This document shows, piece after piece, positions 63,946 to 64,000 of a DNA stretch of 64,000 bases. The notes under the pieces were generated by a model that made no database searches, had not been told where the DNA came from, and was given only the letters and a program-made list of their open reading frames with translations. The first letter of the stretch is position 1. Each line of letters begins with the position of its first letter. The stretch comes from Henricia sp. BOLD:AAB3569 (Eukaryota > Echinodermata > Asteroidea > Spinulosida > Echinasteridae), in NCBI GenBank assembly GCA_037783545.1, contig JBBELK010000387.1, positions 434,001 to 498,000 on the forward strand, written 5' to 3'. The position numbers were made by a program, and so were the translations under genes.

Positions 63946-64000
63946 GGCACCATACCAGATGTCGCCTTCATGATGTAAAATTGACAGACTGACAGAGGCC

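Overview
The window looks like genomic DNA from a marine invertebrate deuterostome. It has large spliced genes with GT-AG introns, about 60% A+T, very many short inverted-repeat elements, and frequent acatgtac-type simple sequence. An echinoderm is my best guess, but that is inference from texture only. There is no bacterial-style gene organisation.

Only two protein genes can be supported, and they are divergent (head to head). (1) On the minus strand, from an ATG at 9836 down to 2406 and off the left edge, lies an SH3BP5 (Sab / Rab11-GEF family) orthologue. Five coding exons join in frame and align without gaps to the vertebrate coiled-coil region. (2) On the plus strand, from an ATG at 11693 to beyond the right edge, lies a RIM (RIMS1/2) active-zone scaffold gene. 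Seven exon positions are visible, with one position filled by either of two alternative exons (eight exons in all). They encode the Rab3-binding helix, an eight-cysteine zinc finger, a long Arg/Asp/Glu/Ser-rich linker and the PDZ domain. The C2 domains must lie to the right. Start codons are 1.86 kb apart, so the 9.84-11.69 kb interval should hold both promoters. Both products act with Rab GTPases (Rab11 and Rab3).

The most interesting gene-level observation is between the linker and the PDZ domain. Exon 4 (62 nt) and exon 5 (290 nt) both go from phase 1 to phase 0. With the annotated splice sites, either one alone keeps the frame, while both or neither breaks it. That is the signature of mutually exclusive exons. 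A NAGNAG acceptor at exon 8 offers a one-serine choice.

Introns and intergenic DNA are packed with non-autonomous mobile elements. I see more than 25 families of inverted-repeat (MITE / foldback) elements, many with two or more copies here, some nested with readable target-site duplications. There are also tRNA-derived SINEs and several tandem arrays: 28-bp units at 4.7-5.2 kb, 92-bp units at 25.3 and 40.1 kb, 78-bp tRNA-half units at 50.6-51.5 kb, an 11-bp octamer array at 45.7 kb, a 10-bp array at 59.2 kb and 21-bp CRE-bearing units at 59.6 kb. I found no transposase, integrase or reverse-transcriptase coding sequence. Remaining stretches are intronic or intergenic DNA in which I recognise little.
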